Below are positions 29,990 to 31,556 of a DNA stretch of 31,556 bases, in pieces. Origin of the DNA: Mnemiopsis leidyi (Eukaryota; Ctenophora; Tentaculata; Lobata; Bolinopsidae); assembly GCA_000226015.1 (NCBI GenBank), contig JH152738.1, positions 38,681-70,236 of the forward strand, read 5' to 3'. Every line of letters starts with the position of its first letter. Position 1 is the stretch's first letter. Under the pieces are notes generated by a model. It saw only the letters and a list, made by a program, of their open reading frames with translations, made no database searches and was not told where the DNA came from. The position numbers and the translations under genes were made by a program.

Positions 29990-30947
29990 TTAAGCAGATG
30001 AAGTCGAAGTTCTGTTGCTGGATCGTCGACGGGACAAGAGAGCCTGTCTCTTTTCCCTCTGTCTCTGAGCGATGAGTTTGGCGTACTCCGCGGCCTGTAC
30101 TTTGTTCTTCTCAGATCTCTGCTTTTTCAGGGCCAGTACCTTCCTCTTGCGCTGAAATTATGAAAGTTAAGCATCGAGAAGGGTGATGGTCGATAAAACA
30201 TGAAATATAACTTTTGTTTTGGTTGGAGAGACGAAATAAAGCAGCTAACATGATTGGGTTCTTGAGCATGAAATATCTCATCTTCTCTTATAGGTAGTTC
30301 CTTTATTAAGATGGCGGGAAACATATCCGCTATGTTAAAAACTAACAAATGATAACAAGACACTTCAACAATTAGTATTCGAGTTTAGTTCAAGATTCGA
30401 GCCTACCTGGATTCTGGCGGGGGTGACAAGACGCTGTATCTTGGGGGCTTTAGACCTGGGTTTCTTTCCCTCCTTCTCAGGGAGAGGTCTGTGTACAACG
30501 TATTGTCTGACATCGTCCTCCTTGCTGAGGTTGAACAGCTTCCTGATCTTGCCAACCCTCTTGGGTCCGAGACGGCGAGGCTGAGTCGTGTCGGTAAGTC
30601 CGGGGATCTCATTCTCTCCTTTCTTCATGACAACGAGATCGAGAACACTGCAGGAAGAGTTCTGGTTAGTTAAAAGTTCATGGTCGATATCTTCAACCTT
30701 TAGAATCAAGTATCAACCTGTTAAGAAAAACCAGAGACAGTACAATGCTTTTTTCTCAAACACACCTGAGTTGAGAGTCGACGATGCAACCTCTGACAGA
30801 CTTCCTCTTGCGAACACCAGCTCGTCTCTCTCTGTAGTTGGGCATGCCCTTCTTGAATAGAAGCCGGACTCTGGTGTTAGACAGAACTCCCTGCATCATA
30901 CAGAATCCTTGCAGATCGTTACCTCCGGAAATTCTCAGAATGTATCC
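29990..30947 (-). CDS. RPS6: Ribosomal protein S6 (eS6), last three coding exons, 5'-partial
   Basis: Small-subunit ribosomal protein and the classic target of S6 kinase. Exons on the - strand in reading order: 30947-30766, 30647-30407, 30151-29990, giving the last 194 residues. [15 protein letters not shown] begins at about residue 47 of the human protein; the first 46 or so residues lie in an exon or exons beyond the right edge. Unmistakable blocks are [50 protein letters not shown] and [10 protein letters not shown]. The basic helix ends [13 protein letters not shown], keeping the R-R-R-x-S-type S6-kinase context, though the tail is several residues shorter than in mammals. Introns are 118 and 255 bp, GT-AG on the - strand. 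The terminal exon encodes 53 residues and TAA. Confidence 0.96.
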
Positions 30948-31271
30948 CTGCAAGAGAACTTAGTTAATTCAATACTGGGACAAATTTAAGGTTATATGCT
31001 TCGGTTACTTTCGAGGCACAGTCGTACCAAACAGTGGGGAAATTAAGGTAACGATGCGCGCGGTGCGCGTTCTTAAATTTATCGTGTGAGTGCTAACTGC
31101 GTCTCTACTTTGAGAGGAGATAGAGAAACGCGGCTGCGGTAGCCAGTAGCATAAAGAGATCGCGCCATATGCCACAAAATTCTGCCACAAACACAGCGAA
31201 TCCAGGAAATAACTTAGAAAATTTATACCCCAATAACTCCAATTGTGAACGATGATTTTTGCAATTTTATC

Positions 31272-31556
31272 ATGATAAAATTTTCAAAAGTCTTAGATCT
31301 TGAAAATATCTTACTGTATGCAAAAAATCAGCATAGGTTTATGAGTTTGTTTTGGAGCTAAGCCACTTCAAACACAAGGAAAGTTTTGAAAACGGTAAAA
31401 AAGTGTCACCAACGGCTGTAGCTCAGCCTCTGTGTAGTAATTTGTGATTAAACTTTCACAGAATGTCGGCCTTGATAGTATCTTGCTGCATGCAAAAAAT
31501 CAGCATAGGGTTCCGAGTTAGTTTAGGAGCTAGGCATCTTCAAACACAAGGTAATG
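31272..31556 (+). repeat. Two tandem copies of a unit of about 172 bp in the RPS6 upstream intron
   Basis: GCAAAAAATCAGCATAGG occurs at 31320 and again at 31492, and flanking blocks (TATCTT before; GGAGCTA and CTTCAAACACAAGG after) recur in order. The second copy runs off the window edge, so the array may be longer. The block TTCAAACACAA is also found in the intergenic repeats near 13836, 15636, 16735 and 17339. RPS6 exon 1 is not in this stretch. Confidence 0.75.

Noticed and set aside
31005..31190. Search for the first RPS6 exon in the right-end sequence
   Set aside because: The - strand frame here does not match the S6 N-terminus. The missing residues must lie beyond the window.
1..31556. 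tRNA genes, rRNA, CRISPR arrays, virus-like or retroelement coding regions
   Set aside because: No cloverleaf with a TTC box, no spaced identical repeats and no reverse transcriptase, integrase or transposase motifs were seen in any frame.

Overview
This is a eukaryotic, almost certainly animal, nuclear window. Coding sequence is broken by GT-AG introns, intergenic spaces are long, 3' flanks are AT-rich, and the recognisable proteins are standard animal housekeeping families. Gene density (about five genes in 31 kb), short introns (97 to 434 bp) and fairly divergent proteins suggest a compact non-bilaterian or fast-evolving invertebrate genome. A ctenophore is my best guess, but this is inference and nothing here proves the species.

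Layout, left to right. Bases 1 to about 10,224 hold no gene I can support. This stretch looks less AT-rich than the rest and is pyrimidine-rich on the + strand, with several (CT)n tracts. It carries ten CACGTG E-boxes, two of them in an exactly spaced repeated module. It reads as a large upstream regulatory domain of the next gene. Bases 10225-12312 are one uninterrupted exon for a 695-residue protein with three C2H2 zinc fingers that I cannot assign to a named family. Bases 12313-19091 are AT-rich and gene-free: a probable 3' UTR, then a repeat-dense stretch with a minisatellite, dispersed direct repeats, three diverged copies of a unit of about 600 bp, and four foldback (inverted-repeat) elements, two of which lie in one copy junction.

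From 19101 the window is gene-rich. Two exons encode a 636-residue M13 zinc metallopeptidase that lacks the membrane anchor and several cysteines of animal neprilysins and resembles bacterial PepO-type enzymes. Next, on the same strand, is a single-exon ArfGAP1 (478 aa) with an intact GAP zinc finger, an ALPS-like membrane-curvature sensor and a tryptophan-rich acidic tail. Then comes an eight-exon SAC1/SACM1L phosphoinositide phosphatase (583 aa), complete from start to a C-terminal KxKxx ER-retrieval signal. Convergent to it on the - strand lie the last three coding exons of ribosomal protein S6; its first coding exon or exons lie beyond the right edge.

ArfGAP1 (Arf1/COPI cycle) and SAC1 (ER-Golgi PI4P phosphatase, itself recycled by COPI) act in the same Golgi-ER trafficking step. 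Their adjacency may be chance but is worth noting. No tRNA, rRNA, CRISPR array or autonomous transposon was seen.
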